Assembly: GCA_965115885.1 (NCBI GenBank)
Contig: OZ220479.1
Location: 1,736,001 to 1,800,000, forward strand
Source of the DNA: BD2-11 sp965115885
Lineage (GTDB): Bacteria; Gemmatimonadota; Gemmatimonadetes; Longimicrobiales; Gaopeijiaceae
Direction of reading: 5' to 3'
Length of the DNA: 64,000 nt
Shown: one piece after another, positions 44,501 to 56,451 of the stretch
Position numbering within the stretch: position 1 is the first letter of the stretch
Layout of the letters: the number at the start of each line of letters is the position of its first letter
Notes under the pieces: model-generated
Told to the model about the DNA's origin: nothing
Databases searched by the model: none
Seen by the model: only the letters and a program-made list of their open reading frames with translations
Translations under genes and position numbers: made by a program

Positions 44501-46641
44501 GTCTTCACGCAGGCCACGCGCAACAGATGAATGACGCGCTGCAGAAGTGTGCGGTCGTTTGCGAGCAGTTGCGACTCGTGGCGCGCGAGAAAGCCGAGCG
44601 CTGACGGTGCCTTTAGCAGCGACACCAGGGTATCGTCGCGGAACTGCTCGCTGATTTCGGTTTCCGACACGGCCGCCAGAAACAGCTGATCCGCAACCGC
44701 CGCATCACGATCGATCAATTCGGCCACCCACTTGCGATACGAGCGGCGCACGGCAGGGTGCGTTCCGATGGCGTGGGAGAGCGTCTCGAACGATGCTTCG
44801 GAAAGATGCTGCTCCTCGAGCCATTGCAGGATGGCCCAGTCCTCGAGCACGTCGTGGGCCGTCGCCACTAGCAACGGATTGTCGTCGGGGGACGTGATGA
44901 GAGAGTCGCCGCGCAGAGACTCGACCACGGCAGCATCGAGGCCGGTCGCAGAAATGTAGGCAGAAAGCGCCTGCGCGCGCCGTACGGCAATGCTCTGCAG
45001 CACCTCTTCGCGCGGCCGTCCCATGGCGGGCACCACACGGTCGCCGCCGCGCACGATCTCGCGCCAGAAGAGCGCACGGAATGCACGTTCGGTCTGCGGA
45101 AGCGATTTTTCGGAGGTCCATGGGATGTCGATCGCTTTGTCGAGAACAAAGGGGTTGCGCAGGAGGTCGCGCAAACCCGGGCTCTTGAGAGGAATGGCGA
45201 GCCCTGGATATGCGACCTCCGCTTCCGTGAGTTCGGAATCATCGAGCGGCGGAACGCGGACGACCTTGTGGTTGATGCCGTGCGGCTGCAGAAAGCTCGC
45301 GCGCACCTGTTCGACCGAGTAGTCGCGGCAAGTGAGCAAAATGCGAAGGCCGCTGTCGTCCGCCGCCAGCGTAATGAGGTCGGTAAATGCGTCACGCGTT
45401 GTATTCTCGAGCAGGCGCTCGACGCTCTCCACAAGGACGACCTTGCGTTCCTGCGCACCGAGAATGGCGCGCAGTTTGGCCCAGTTCGCAGGAACCTGCG
45501 CGGCGGCCAGCGTGGCGTCCAGATGCGCCTGCGCGAATTCCTCAACGCGAAAGCCAAACAAGAAATGATCGGAGGCGAGCACGCGGACAGCGTCCTTGCC
45601 CACGGCTGACTTGCCGCAGCCGGCCGGTCCAGTCACGAGCACGATCTGAGCGCTCTCGAGCGAGTCGAGTAACTCCTGCACGAGTGCCGCGCGTGGCAGA
45701 TGAAGATCGTCCCCGAGCCTCGAGCGTATTGCGCGTAGGACGGGTTCGGTGTGATCGCCAACCGCCTGGAGCACGCGCCGTTCATTCGTCCCGATGACGC
45801 CGTGGCGCGCCAGCGTGGCGGCGGGGAGGTCATCGCGGCGCAGGCTGCAACTGGCAACCATCGCCCTGCTTGCCGCTACGATCAACTCGTTCCAGGAAGC
45901 GCTGGCGCTCGCCTCGGCGTCTCCGTCCGTCGCCGTGAAGGCGAGCATGCTCTTAACGTGCGCTTCCGTCTGTCCCGTCGAGCTGTGGAGGTCGAGGCTC
46001 AGCACGTGGAGAGTGCACAGGAACGGCCAGATGTCGGCTGCCGTGACGGGTTTTCCCTCGACATCGCCGATGATATTTTTCAGCACGGCGCAGTAGCGCA
46101 CGGCCTCTTTTGAGATGAAGCCTTCGGTGGCGAGGCGCTCGTCGAACTCGATGCCGCCACGTGCGGCCCGCGCGCAATCTAGGAGCCCGACGAAGTGCTC
46201 GAGAAGCGTGTTCGTACCGCGCAGCGTGACAAGCGCGAGGCGGTCGTGTTCCTTTGAAAAGTGCGAGCCGTTGAAGTCATTCCAGAAATCGGTCACGGTC
46301 TGCACGCACGCCTGGTCCGACGCGCTGACTGTGAAGCTGCGTTTCACTTGGCCGGGGAGATGGCGTAACACGCCACCGGCCGTGCAACCCACCAAGAAGT
46401 CGTCGGTATGCCAGCCCAGACGCCCGGTCTGGAAGCCCACCTCCGCGACTGTGGTGTCGATCGCGATTGGCGGAATCGCGCCGACCAGAAGCTGCGCTAG
46501 CCAGTAGGCGCCGACATGCTGCTCAAACGTGGGCCCGGCACCGCCGGTGGAGGCGGGACTAGACACGCGCGCCGTAGTCCCGTCGACCGGCGGCGCGGTG
46601 CCGCCCGTGGCTGAATCAGCGTCACTGGTCGTGGCGTTCAT
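41515..46641 (-). CDS. Nuclease-STAND ATPase, Avs-like
   Basis: 1708 residues from ATG 46641 (TTG 46683 possible). After a low-complexity Thr/Ser/Ala stretch, an N-terminal nuclease-like domain has FEQHVGAYWLAQLL, TDDFLV (Asp80-81) and GQVKRSF (Gln98-x-Lys100), resembling Cap4/DUF4297 PD-(D/E)XK domains. The STAND/AAA module follows: Walker A LVTGPAGCGKSAVGKD near 338-348 and KVVLVESVERLLE as an atypical Walker B. The remaining roughly 1200 residues are helical and repeat-like and would be the sensor. This order (nuclease, STAND, helical sensor) is that of Avs (AVAST) anti-phage proteins, which detect phage proteins and degrade DNA. Homology is inferred from motifs only. It is preceded by leader L copy B and by the restriction genes on the same strand. 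Confidence 0.72.
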   Translation of the reverse strand: MNATTSDADSATGGTAPPVDGTTARVSSPASTGGAGPTFEQHVGAYWLAQLLVGAIPPIAIDTTVAEVGFQTGRLGWHTDDFLVGCTAGGVLRHLPGQVKRSFTVSASDQACVQTVTDFWNDFNGSHFSKEHDRLALVTLRGTNTLLEHFVGLLDCARAARGGIEFDERLATEGFISKEAVRYCAVLKNIIGDVEGKPVTAADIWPFLCTLHVLSLDLHSSTGQTEAHVKSMLAFTATDGDAEASASASWNELIVAASRAMVASCSLRRDDLPAATLARHGVIGTNERRVLQAVGDHTEPVLRAIRSRLGDDLHLPRAALVQELLDSLESAQIVLVTGPAGCGKSAVGKDAVRVLASDHFLFGFRVEEFAQAHLDATLAAAQVPANWAKLRAILGAQERKVVLVESVERLLENTTRDAFTDLITLAADDSGLRILLTCRDYSVEQVRASFLQPHGINHKVVRVPPLDDSELTEAEVAYPGLAIPLKSPGLRDLLRNPFVLDKAIDIPWTSEKSLPQTERAFRALFWREIVRGGDRVVPAMGRPREEVLQSIAVRRAQALSAYISATGLDAAVVESLRGDSLITSPDDNPLLVATAHDVLEDWAILQWLEEQHLSEASFETLSHAIGTHPAVRRSYRKWVAELIDRDAAVADQLFLAAVSETEISEQFRDDTLVSLLKAPSALGFLARHESQLLANDRTLLQRVIHLLRVACVKTPDRLSRLGGRSSLLNVPDGAAWPAVLRLVHRNLAAFTANERALLLRLVEDAVCGVTGSVSDLDGADDVIGIAHWLLDGLRGYGGDEPRKRVLKVIAKLPKGDAARFEATLRSNIEVEEHRSAIAEDFQGLIYTGTDGMPAARDLPDVVISVGADYLLASEEDIDDERRYRRCPLDIELYFGIKEDLRRDTFPASAVRGPWTNLLRHHSEKALDFYIKVFNHSADWYAHPRLHYPLEKAWEVELTFADGTTRKQWTNTRLWGSYRGMEVAPYRLQSMLMALESWLLEVGQQEPKRLDAILVDILRRTDNSALAAVVASVATAYPHASGEALLVLLGVRDYVAMDRSRLAGELQMTRMAAMIPTMLADHQIYGMERKQADALPHRQKDLETAVANLQLGPLKPRVHALLDNHLAALPPREQQDEGDRLWRLAIHRMDLRQYSASDTPGPEIPDSQSRAGDSPRHYVRLDPTPPEADLQAIVDESAAHLATMNARFGLLMWGRQAFRGETGKYDPAQWAAKLSEAQAMDGQVEDEDDSRHAPGVVAAVCIRDRWDDMMSAQRDWCVDRVCTEVMRHADATDRTERVQNNPMAADRVGASVLAKLLRKPLDPTRTERVKTAFAAALTHPVEQVRSYATWSIDETVWAAKRALALRCVNAIAVEAATIDRAQDAERARPHDERRSLDQIKLETTGEIRARFWKDGGIAEDAHVTLDISDGFGARAVKRMLVILGHVPQDPIAITAFARASLTLASWWTSNDDRSNGGHRDLHTESEVSGRIQEFSLRTCPEAAQRVLAPLLATVDRHSYELGSVMKGLTRLQDGNPNTCQYWFLWKLIADAVKRAKWLAGLDTDRHPDGTHLLSAVFLTLGWKDDVRHWRFLDGHAHLVHALFEALPTTAVVLDNYARFLYHVGERSLPDAFVRVGDALQRGNTQKMFAKSDTVFMLEVLLQRYVYGRPLELKRDNRIRDAVLFILDCLVEVGSSAAFRMRDDFVTPAA

Positions 46642-46726
46642 GCTCGGAGTACGGGGTGAATCTCTGACGAAGATGTTGCTCAAACATAGCGACCCGACCG
46701 TAGCGGGCTCTAGCTTGTCCAGGGGT

Positions 46727-46856
46727 CATGCCGTCCCTCCCAATCGGCGTGGCGTTGCGCCTCTCGACACAGAATAAAAACAGTAATGTCCGGGTGCAAC
46801 CAGCGCAACGGTTGGCGACGTCGGATGCGGTCGCCTCCGAGAAGAGGACGCTCTTG
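46727..46856 (-). promoter_or_regulatory. duplicated leader L, copy B (upstream of the nuclease-STAND gene)
   Basis: Match of 41330-41456. On the minus strand TTGCGC (46803-46808), 17 nt, TACTGT (46780-46785), then 51 nt to an ATG at 46729 preceded by GGGAGGG. That ATG opens a 35-codon frame that overlaps the STAND start in another frame, so it may be a leader peptide, or the promoter alone may be what is shared. Confidence 0.65.
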
Positions 46857-46873
46857 CGGGGCCACCGTAGTAA

Positions 46874-47052
46874 TCAGCCCACCAGCGATTCGAAGGCCGC
46901 TACACCAATCGTGACGTCATCCTGCTCGCCGACATCTCCAACAGCCATTTCACAACACCCGCAAGGTGCCGTGCCTACCGCACCGGTCACCTGCCGCAGG
47001 ACCAAAGCCACACTCGTCACGCCGACAACCAAGCTCCTCGTGAGGGCGGATG

Positions 47053-47056
<4 letters not shown>
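46874..47056 (-). CDS. Small 60-aa hydrophobic protein coupled to hsdR
   Basis: 60 residues from an ATG that overlaps the hsdR stop (ATGA). It begins MTSALTRSLVVGVTSVALVL, a single hydrophobic segment, followed by a Cys-rich PCGCC and an acidic tail. No family recognised. The overlap suggests translational coupling. It ends next to leader L copy B. It could be chance coding, since nothing but position and hydrophobicity supports it. Confidence 0.4.
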
Positions 47057-50188
<3,132 letters not shown>

Positions 50189-50192
<4 letters not shown>

Positions 50193-51796
50193 AGGGCGGA
50201 CTCCAGGAGAGCCTTGGCGTCCGGGACTTGGATCTCGCCGGAGACGAGCTTCGGGAGGAGGGTGTCGCGGAGTGCGACGAGGGTGCGAATGCTCATTTCA
50301 CTAGCGACTTGCCGCGTCAGCATCCCTGAAAACGTGCCGGATAGCGCCGCTATCACACGTTTCGGGGGGACAGCGCAAAGAGCTTCGGTCAGGTGATGCC
50401 TTCGGATATGGCCCATGGTTGTCGCCTTGTCCTGGGCGATTCTCTGAAAACGACGAAGATGCGATAACAGCAAGTGAAGATACAGCCACTTCGGATATTG
50501 ACCAGATGTAACCTTGAAGAGGTGCTGGTTGAGAGCCGCTTGCCCACCGCACCACACTCGTACAAGCAAGCTGCCCGACCATGAAAAAAGAACATCGCCG
50601 TCCTCGATGACGCACTCCGGCTTGATCGCGCTACTCGCCCATTCACCGCTATTCGCTTCACCTGCTCGCAACTGGGCAATCTTGACCACCGGCAATCGTG
50701 ACTCCCCCTCCTGGGGGCGGTATTTCTGAAGAGCCAATCCATTCTGAAATCGTGCGATCACATCCAATGGAGTCACTTCCCAGCCTTCTGGAATCTCCCC
50801 CATCTCAGAATCCACCAGCCGGTTGGGGAACAGGTCGGCGACGTCCTGCGGCAACCCCGGGTCGCGACCCTCCATCTTCGCCCGGACCGGATCGAAGTCC
50901 ACGAACCACGACTTGAACAACGCCCGCGCCATCCCCTCCAACGTCTCGTTCATCCGACGGTTCAACTCGATCTTGTCGTCCAGCGCGCCCAGCACGTGCG
51001 CGATGGCGCGCTGCTCGGGGAGGGGCGGGAGGTTAAGTCGAATCTGCTTGAGCGCGGACCCTGAAAGTTCCCGAAATGTCGACCCCGAAGCATGACGCTC
51101 AAGCTCCGACGTGTTCAGTTTTAGCCAGTAATAGAGAAATTCTGGAAACACGCCGTCTCGAACAACGAGGTTGCGAAATCCCTGGTTGGTGGAAATGGCA
51201 TTTTTTGCGAGCGCAACATATCCGATTGGAGCGCGCGTAGAGAGCAATACGGCTCCTGCAGAAAGCAACTTTGCGGACGAGCTATCGAGTCCTTGCTGGG
51301 ACAAGTTGCGCTCTCCACGTTCTATGTAGCGGTTATGGGGACCCGAGAGATCTCGAGGCGTCAACCAGGGTACTACCCCACCGAAGTTACGGGCGTTCTT
51401 GGTTGAAGGCGTGCCACCACCGACAATGTCCGCGATGTCTCCGATGGAAACATCCCGCCAGCCAGTACTAGGCGGAGCGTCCAACACCACGTACTCCCGC
51501 TCGATCTCCCGTTGGAACTTCTCCGGCAACCGCGCCCAGTCCCGCGCTTCGACCAGAATCGGGATCGCCGACTCGCGAATAGCGGCCTCGAATTCGATCA
51601 GCCGCTCCCAAGGGAGCTCCTGGAGCCCCGGACCCCGGAGGACGAGATTCAGATCGCTGCCTTCATGACCCCGGCCATTCACGCGACTGCCGTAGGCCCA
51701 CATCTCGACTTCGGGCAGGTGCTCGCGCAGTAGATCCTCGAGGATGCGCCGGTGTTGCGGAGCAAGGTGCAGTCGGTCAGCCATCGTTGGTCCCAT
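50189..51796 (-). CDS. hsdS: Type I specificity subunit HsdS with N-terminal nucleotidyltransferase-like domain
   Basis: 535 residues. From about 105 onward it is HsdS: first target-recognition domain (WRDVSIGDIADIVGGGTPST, then PLPEQRAIAHVLGALDDKIE), central conserved helices, second domain (GWEVTPLDVIARFQNGLALQ) and a C-terminal repeat (LRDTLLPKLVSGEIQV). The first 100 residues are a pol-beta-type nucleotidyltransferase fold: YGSRVNGRGHEGSDLNLVL at 35-53, with GS...D48-x-N50 where active enzymes have Asp-x-Asp. It therefore looks like a degenerate MNT-like domain. HsdS directs the methylase and nuclease to a bipartite DNA site. The stop overlaps hsdR. A second ATG at 51784 is possible. Confidence 0.85.
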
Positions 51797-51906
51797 CGAT
51801 CATGTCGGCCAAGGCCAAGGCCTTGGCGTCGTCGACAAACGACGGCAACAGCTCCATCGCCGCGTCCGCAAAACCGTCGCTGAAGCCGGTGGCTTCGAGA
51901 TCGCGT

Positions 51907-53448
51907 TCACCGCGCCGGACCGAACCCGAGCGCTCGAAGATTCTCGTTGATCGCCGCGTCCAGCCGAGCGCCCTCGGCCTGCTGATCGCGGAGTTCGACC
52001 GCCAATCGCTCCATCTTCTCCTCGAACGGTTCTCCGTCTTCCGCCCGGGGCTCGACGCCCACGTAGCGACCGGGCGTCAGCACGTGGTCGTGCCGACCCA
52101 CCTCCTCCACGGACACGCTCCTGCAGAACCCCGCCGCGTCCGCGTAGTCGTCGTCCCCCAGCCTCCATGCGTGGTAGGTCCCGGCGATCCGGGCGACATC
52201 CTCGTCGGTCAGCTCGCGATGCGTGCGATCCGCCATCCGACCGAGCTTCCTCGCGTCGACGAACAGGATCTTGCCTCGCCGCTCCCGACCCCGCGCCACG
52301 AACCACAGGCACACCGGGATCGGCGTCGAGTAGAACAGCTGACCAGGCAACGCGACCATGCAGTCGACCAGGTCGGCCTCGATCAGGTTCCGTCGGATCT
52401 CGCCCTCCCCGGACTGCATCGACGACATCGAGCCGTTGGCCAGCACGAACCCCGCCACGCCCTTCGGCGCGAGGTGGTGCACCATGTGCTGCACCCAGGC
52501 GAAGTTCGCGTTGCCCTTCGGTGGGACGCCGTAGCGCCACCGCTTGTCCTCGACCAGCCGCTCGCCGTCCCAGTCCTTGTCGTTGAAGAATGGATTCGCG
52601 AGGATGAAGTCCGCTTTCAAGTCCGGGTGGCGGTCGTCGTGGAAGCTGTCGCCGTGCTCGATTCGTCCCCCGATGCCCCGGATAGCGAGGTTCATCCGGG
52701 CCAGCCGCCAGGTCGTGTGGTTCGACTCCTGTCCGTAGATCGAGATGTCGAGCGCCTTCCCGCCGTTGCCGTTGCTCGTCGCGTGGGCGCGGATGAACTC
52801 GGCCGACTGCACGAACATGCCCGCCGAGCCGCAGCACGGGTCGTAGACCCGCCCCCGGTACGGCTCGATCATCGCGACAAGCAACTTGACGACGCTGCGC
52901 GGCGTGTAGAACTCGCCTGCCCTCTTGCCCTCGGCGCTGGCGAACCGCGAGAGGAAGTACTCGTACACGCGTCCGAGCACGTCCTTCGATCGCGACTCCG
53001 CGTCCCCGACCCGGATGTTGCCGACCATGTCGATCAGCTGGCCCAAGCGCTGCTTGTCGAGACCCGGGCGAGCGTAGTCCTTGGGCAGGACCCCCTTGAG
53101 CGCCCGGTTCTCGTGCTCGATCGCCGCCATGGCGCTGTCCACGGCTTGGCCGACGTCGGGCTGCCGCGCCCGATCCCTCAGGCGCGTCCAGCGTGCGTCC
53201 TCCGGCACCCAGAAGACGTTCTCCGCAATGTACGCGTCGCGGTCCTCGACCCATTCCGGACCCCACTCGGCCAGCACGGCCGCGCGGCGCTCCTCGAACG
53301 CGTCGGAGACGTACTTGAGGAAGATCAGGCCCAGCACGACGTGCTTGTACGACGAAGCGTCCATCGAGCCGCGCAGCTTGTCGGCCATCGCCCACAGCTC
53401 GGCCTCGTAGCCGGTCGTGGCCCCGCCGTCGGTTCGTTTGGCAGGCAT
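51907..53448 (-). CDS. hsdM: Type I N6-adenine methyltransferase HsdM
   Basis: 513 residues. The N-terminal HsdM_N region (AELWAMADKLRGSMDASSYK, LGLIFLKYVSDAF) is followed by the N6 methyltransferase with SAM motif I VYDPCCGSAGMF at 201-212 and motif IV ANPFFNDKDW at 284-293. The usual motif IV is NPPF; here the third residue is Phe, read directly from the codons. It methylates the host site and, with HsdS, forms the core of the restriction complex. ATG 53448 follows GGAGGGGAG. It sits 110 bp upstream of hsdS and 60 bp after the BsuBI-type fusion gene. Confidence 0.92.
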   Translation of the reverse strand: MPAKRTDGGATTGYEAELWAMADKLRGSMDASSYKHVVLGLIFLKYVSDAFEERRAAVLAEWGPEWVEDRDAYIAENVFWVPEDARWTRLRDRARQPDVGQAVDSAMAAIEHENRALKGVLPKDYARPGLDKQRLGQLIDMVGNIRVGDAESRSKDVLGRVYEYFLSRFASAEGKRAGEFYTPRSVVKLLVAMIEPYRGRVYDPCCGSAGMFVQSAEFIRAHATSNGNGGKALDISIYGQESNHTTWRLARMNLAIRGIGGRIEHGDSFHDDRHPDLKADFILANPFFNDKDWDGERLVEDKRWRYGVPPKGNANFAWVQHMVHHLAPKGVAGFVLANGSMSSMQSGEGEIRRNLIEADLVDCMVALPGQLFYSTPIPVCLWFVARGRERRGKILFVDARKLGRMADRTHRELTDEDVARIAGTYHAWRLGDDDYADAAGFCRSVSVEEVGRHDHVLTPGRYVGVEPRAEDGEPFEEKMERLAVELRDQQAEGARLDAAINENLRALGFGPAR

Positions 53449-53508
53449 CTCCCCTCCGCTCCGTAGCTAGTCCCGGGCTCCGGCTTGACACTCTCGAGTC
53501 CGTCCGAT

Positions 53509-56124
53509 TTATGAAGGACCCAAAAAGCGCTCACCGTCGAAATGGATGAGATGGCTCGGAGCATCGGCGCACCACACCTCGGTTTCCCAAGAGATCTCGC
53601 TCAGATGACGCCCCATTACAGTTCGGTTCGGAAAAGCGGTGACATAAACGATACCAGCTTGTGCGACACCGAACAACTGAGCCAGTTCGTTGTGACGTTT
53701 GGCATTCACTGGCCCATGGCTCGTGACCGCTTCGACGAGGATGAGCCAGTTCTTTTTGCGGAAATACAGAACGACATCCGGCATTTTTCCGTGCTTGTCG
53801 ACGACAACGCCGAGCTCCACAAGGATCTTCTCTTCGAAGAGCTCGCCCCCAGCATCGCCCACATAGACGACTTCGGCGCCAGGCGCGAACCGAGGAGCGA
53901 ACGAAGTAAGAATTTCTCCGATGAGTTCGCTGTGTTTGCCTGGCGTGAGCGCCAAATAATGGTCCTTTGCCACTTTGACGGGGATCATCTGCATAGCGCG
54001 ATTTCGTGCCCGCCTCGCCTCGAGCGAGGGCCGTCGACCGATCCACTTCTCAACGGCCGCCTCCCATTCCGAAGTGCCGAAGGTCACCGCGACATCCAAG
54101 GCCTCTTCGCTGATCCGATAACAGGCTTTTGGGCTGTTTACGGGGCGGGCAGGATTGTCGGGGTTGTACAGAGCGATTCCGGCTTCCACAAACTGGTGCA
54201 TCGTCTGCCTTCGAAAAGTCTCACGGGTATTCGGAGCGTAGGCCCTTCCGTAGTGCTTTCGGGCGTAGTCCATGATCGGCGTGATGCCCATGAGGGGCCG
54301 ATCAAGCCGATTCCATGACCCGGCAGGCCGGAGGTCGACCAAGGCAAGCAACGTCAGTGCCGAGCGGTCGTTCTGTTGGCCGCGGGGCATCCCGAGGGCC
54401 TTCAGGACCGCTGTCGCTTCGTCCATCTTGCGCCTTGCCGCCAGCGGGTTCTCGTCATGCGTCATGTGTGCGACCTCCCCTTCGATGATCGTGTCGACCG
54501 CCTCCTGCGAAAGCTCGGCAACATCGTATTTTCTTCCAAGCCGTTCGAGGGTTGCGTGGTCCGGATAGCGCAAACGCCGCAGATCGGTCGCGTTGACTTG
54601 AGTGTGTCCGTTGTATTGTCTGAAATAGCGGTCTACCAAGCTGGCATTCAGAAAAAGAGCGAGCCCCCGGGCGAGCTCTTCCGGCATGCCGGCACGACGC
54701 AAGTGAAAAACGTTGAGATGATTCTCGAAACCGATCAATTTGCCGGGGAGATTCGAAGCGTAGACCGAGGCGACGATGCGCCGCCGTTCTTCCTTGGAGG
54801 TGAACCGCCGCACGACGACGTAGCTACCCTCGTTCGGCCACAGCCGCCTGACACTAGCGTCGGATACGCGAATCGCATTCGGTTTCCGCGACGCCTTCGG
54901 CCATGAGGTCCGCCCGCCTTCGAAATGGGCTGGGTAAAGAAGCGGTACCGCTCCATTTTCCGGCATCGTGCGCAAGTCGTCCTTGAGACGGAAATCCACC
55001 ACGGGTCCTGTAGAAACCTCGACGCCGAGAGTTGCCAAGCTCGTGGTGAAACAGGCCATTCGGTCCACAATGCTCTGTTCAATGCCGTCGGCGGCGATGT
55101 GTACGAAACAGTCTGGATCGTTGTCGCAGATTACCGAATTAAGTGGGACCGTTCGCTGAGTCAGATCTTCAGCGGTGCAGACGCCCCGCACTGGATCGAA
55201 TTCCAATGCGTTTCCGCCGCTTGTCGTGATCGTCACATCTCCCGACGTTTCTCCCTTGACCGCGTGCACGATGACGTTCTCTTGAAGGACGTCGTCGTCT
55301 TTAAAAGCGTGATCGCGCTTCTCGAACACATGTATCTGGCGCAGACGCATCATCGAGAAGAACTGTTGTCGGAAAGGCCGGAAGTAAGGGCCATTGCAAA
55401 ACGAGCGAGGTACGATGGCAACCATCTCGCCACCATGGCACAACTGCTTCGCGGCCAGAAACATGAAGCCGGTATACAAATTAGAAGTTTCGAGACCCGC
55501 TCGGCGAAGTGCACCACGATGCGCCGAGTCCGCTCTGATCTTCCGATAGGGTGGATTGAGAATAACGTGGGTGAAGCCAACTCCACCGACGGCGCTGTCG
55601 CCGAAAGAGCCCGGCACGCGTGCGTCGCTGTGTTCGAGGATGAAATCCGCGCTGAGGAGTTGGCTAGTCGCCTCGATCCGCGCCTGCTCACACCGTGTCT
55701 CCACACGCAGAAGAGTGTCGGAGAGATGGTCTGACAGTAGCGAATCGACCTCGTAGCAGACGAATTCAACGGAGCGTGGAGGAGTCGATTCTCTGCAAAA
55801 CCGCTCGGCGAGTGCGACCGTGAGGGATCCAACTCCCGCCCCGGGATCCAAGACTCGGAGGTTTCCGAGTCTTTCCGAGAACAGATTTGCCATGAACCGG
55901 CTAACGCGGATCGGAGTCATGTACTGGCCCAGCACGGCACGCCTGCTGGGTTCGAGTTTTTGCGAGACAACGATACGGGAGAAGTCGACCGCTTCAGCAA
56001 GTGCGTCGACGGCCCCTACACCCGATTCCGCCCACAAAGACCTTTCGGGGAGCAAAAAAGCCGGAAGGCTGACGGAGGGCAAGTCGCTCTGGAGGGAGCC
56101 ACGGACGGAACCTCTTGGGGTCAT
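53509..56124 (-). CDS. Fused N6-methyltransferase / BsuBI-PstI-type restriction endonuclease
   Basis: 871 residues; ATG 56124 has GAGGAGAA six bases upstream. Methyltransferase half: GQYMTPIRVSRFMANLF, motif I VLDPGAGVGSLTVAL near 91-105, motif IV ILNPPYRKI near 188. Nuclease half from about 590: the BsuBI/PstI N-terminal helical domain (LTLLALVDLRPAGSWN, PLMGITPIMDYARKHYGRAY) and the catalytic part with KMPDVVLYF and LILVEAVTSHGPVNAKR. A single polypeptide could both protect and cut, like Type IIC enzymes; BsuBI/PstI relatives recognise CTGCAG, but the site here is unknown. It is first in the minus-strand defence operon, with a promoter at 56263-56291. More AT-rich than the conjugation genes, suggesting separate acquisition. 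Confidence 0.85.
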   Translation of the reverse strand: MTPRGSVRGSLQSDLPSVSLPAFLLPERSLWAESGVGAVDALAEAVDFSRIVVSQKLEPSRRAVLGQYMTPIRVSRFMANLFSERLGNLRVLDPGAGVGSLTVALAERFCRESTPPRSVEFVCYEVDSLLSDHLSDTLLRVETRCEQARIEATSQLLSADFILEHSDARVPGSFGDSAVGGVGFTHVILNPPYRKIRADSAHRGALRRAGLETSNLYTGFMFLAAKQLCHGGEMVAIVPRSFCNGPYFRPFRQQFFSMMRLRQIHVFEKRDHAFKDDDVLQENVIVHAVKGETSGDVTITTSGGNALEFDPVRGVCTAEDLTQRTVPLNSVICDNDPDCFVHIAADGIEQSIVDRMACFTTSLATLGVEVSTGPVVDFRLKDDLRTMPENGAVPLLYPAHFEGGRTSWPKASRKPNAIRVSDASVRRLWPNEGSYVVVRRFTSKEERRRIVASVYASNLPGKLIGFENHLNVFHLRRAGMPEELARGLALFLNASLVDRYFRQYNGHTQVNATDLRRLRYPDHATLERLGRKYDVAELSQEAVDTIIEGEVAHMTHDENPLAARRKMDEATAVLKALGMPRGQQNDRSALTLLALVDLRPAGSWNRLDRPLMGITPIMDYARKHYGRAYAPNTRETFRRQTMHQFVEAGIALYNPDNPARPVNSPKACYRISEEALDVAVTFGTSEWEAAVEKWIGRRPSLEARRARNRAMQMIPVKVAKDHYLALTPGKHSELIGEILTSFAPRFAPGAEVVYVGDAGGELFEEKILVELGVVVDKHGKMPDVVLYFRKKNWLILVEAVTSHGPVNAKRHNELAQLFGVAQAGIVYVTAFPNRTVMGRHLSEISWETEVWCADAPSHLIHFDGERFLGPS

Positions 56125-56262
56125 CTGTTGTTCTCCTCATTAAGTCCCGGATCCGCCGAAAGCAACGCAACCTCTCACTGATGTTGTTCGATCAGCCCCT
56201 CGTATGGGTTAGAACCCACGTCCCTGTGGTAGCCGATCCAACCGGAGGATCCGACACCCGGT

Positions 56263-56291
56263 ATAGTATAGCCACTCACGGCCTACTGCAA
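56263..56291 (-). promoter_or_regulatory. promoter of the restriction/defence operon
   Basis: On the minus strand TTGCAG (56286-56291), 17-nt spacer and TACTAT (56263-56268), 139 bp upstream of the ATG at 56124. It lies in an AT-rich patch of the 327-bp gap between the fusion gene and the S24 repressor. The rest of that gap holds no recognisable gene. Confidence 0.5.
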
Positions 56292-56451
56292 GCTCCAGCT
56301 CGGCAACTTACACGCTGACCTGACACCGTGCACCACGGTAACCGCGGGAGCAAGCGCCTTTGGGCTTGAGCGAAGAGGAGCGCGAGGGGGTTCCAAGTGT
56401 GGTGTTGGGATATCACCGGCTGCGATTCCACCATGCGCTCCGAATCCATCT

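Noticed and set aside
46622..46729. 35-codon frame with GGGAGGG upstream in leader L copy B
   Set aside because: It overlaps the STAND start in another frame and its residues have no similarity to the peptide in copy A. Kept only as a possible leader peptide.
51777..51906. Protein-like frame ending near the hsdS start (FSDGFADAAMELLPSFVDDA)
   Set aside because: It looks like protein but has no ATG, GTG or TTG start outside hsdM, and its stop overlaps the hsdS start region. It may be a relic of an earlier gene; not supportable as a CDS.
56190..56300. tRNA-like stretch with GGGTTAGAACCC
   Set aside because: Lacks a GTTCRANYC T-arm, an acceptor stem and an anticodon arm. No tRNA or rRNA gene was recognised anywhere in the window.
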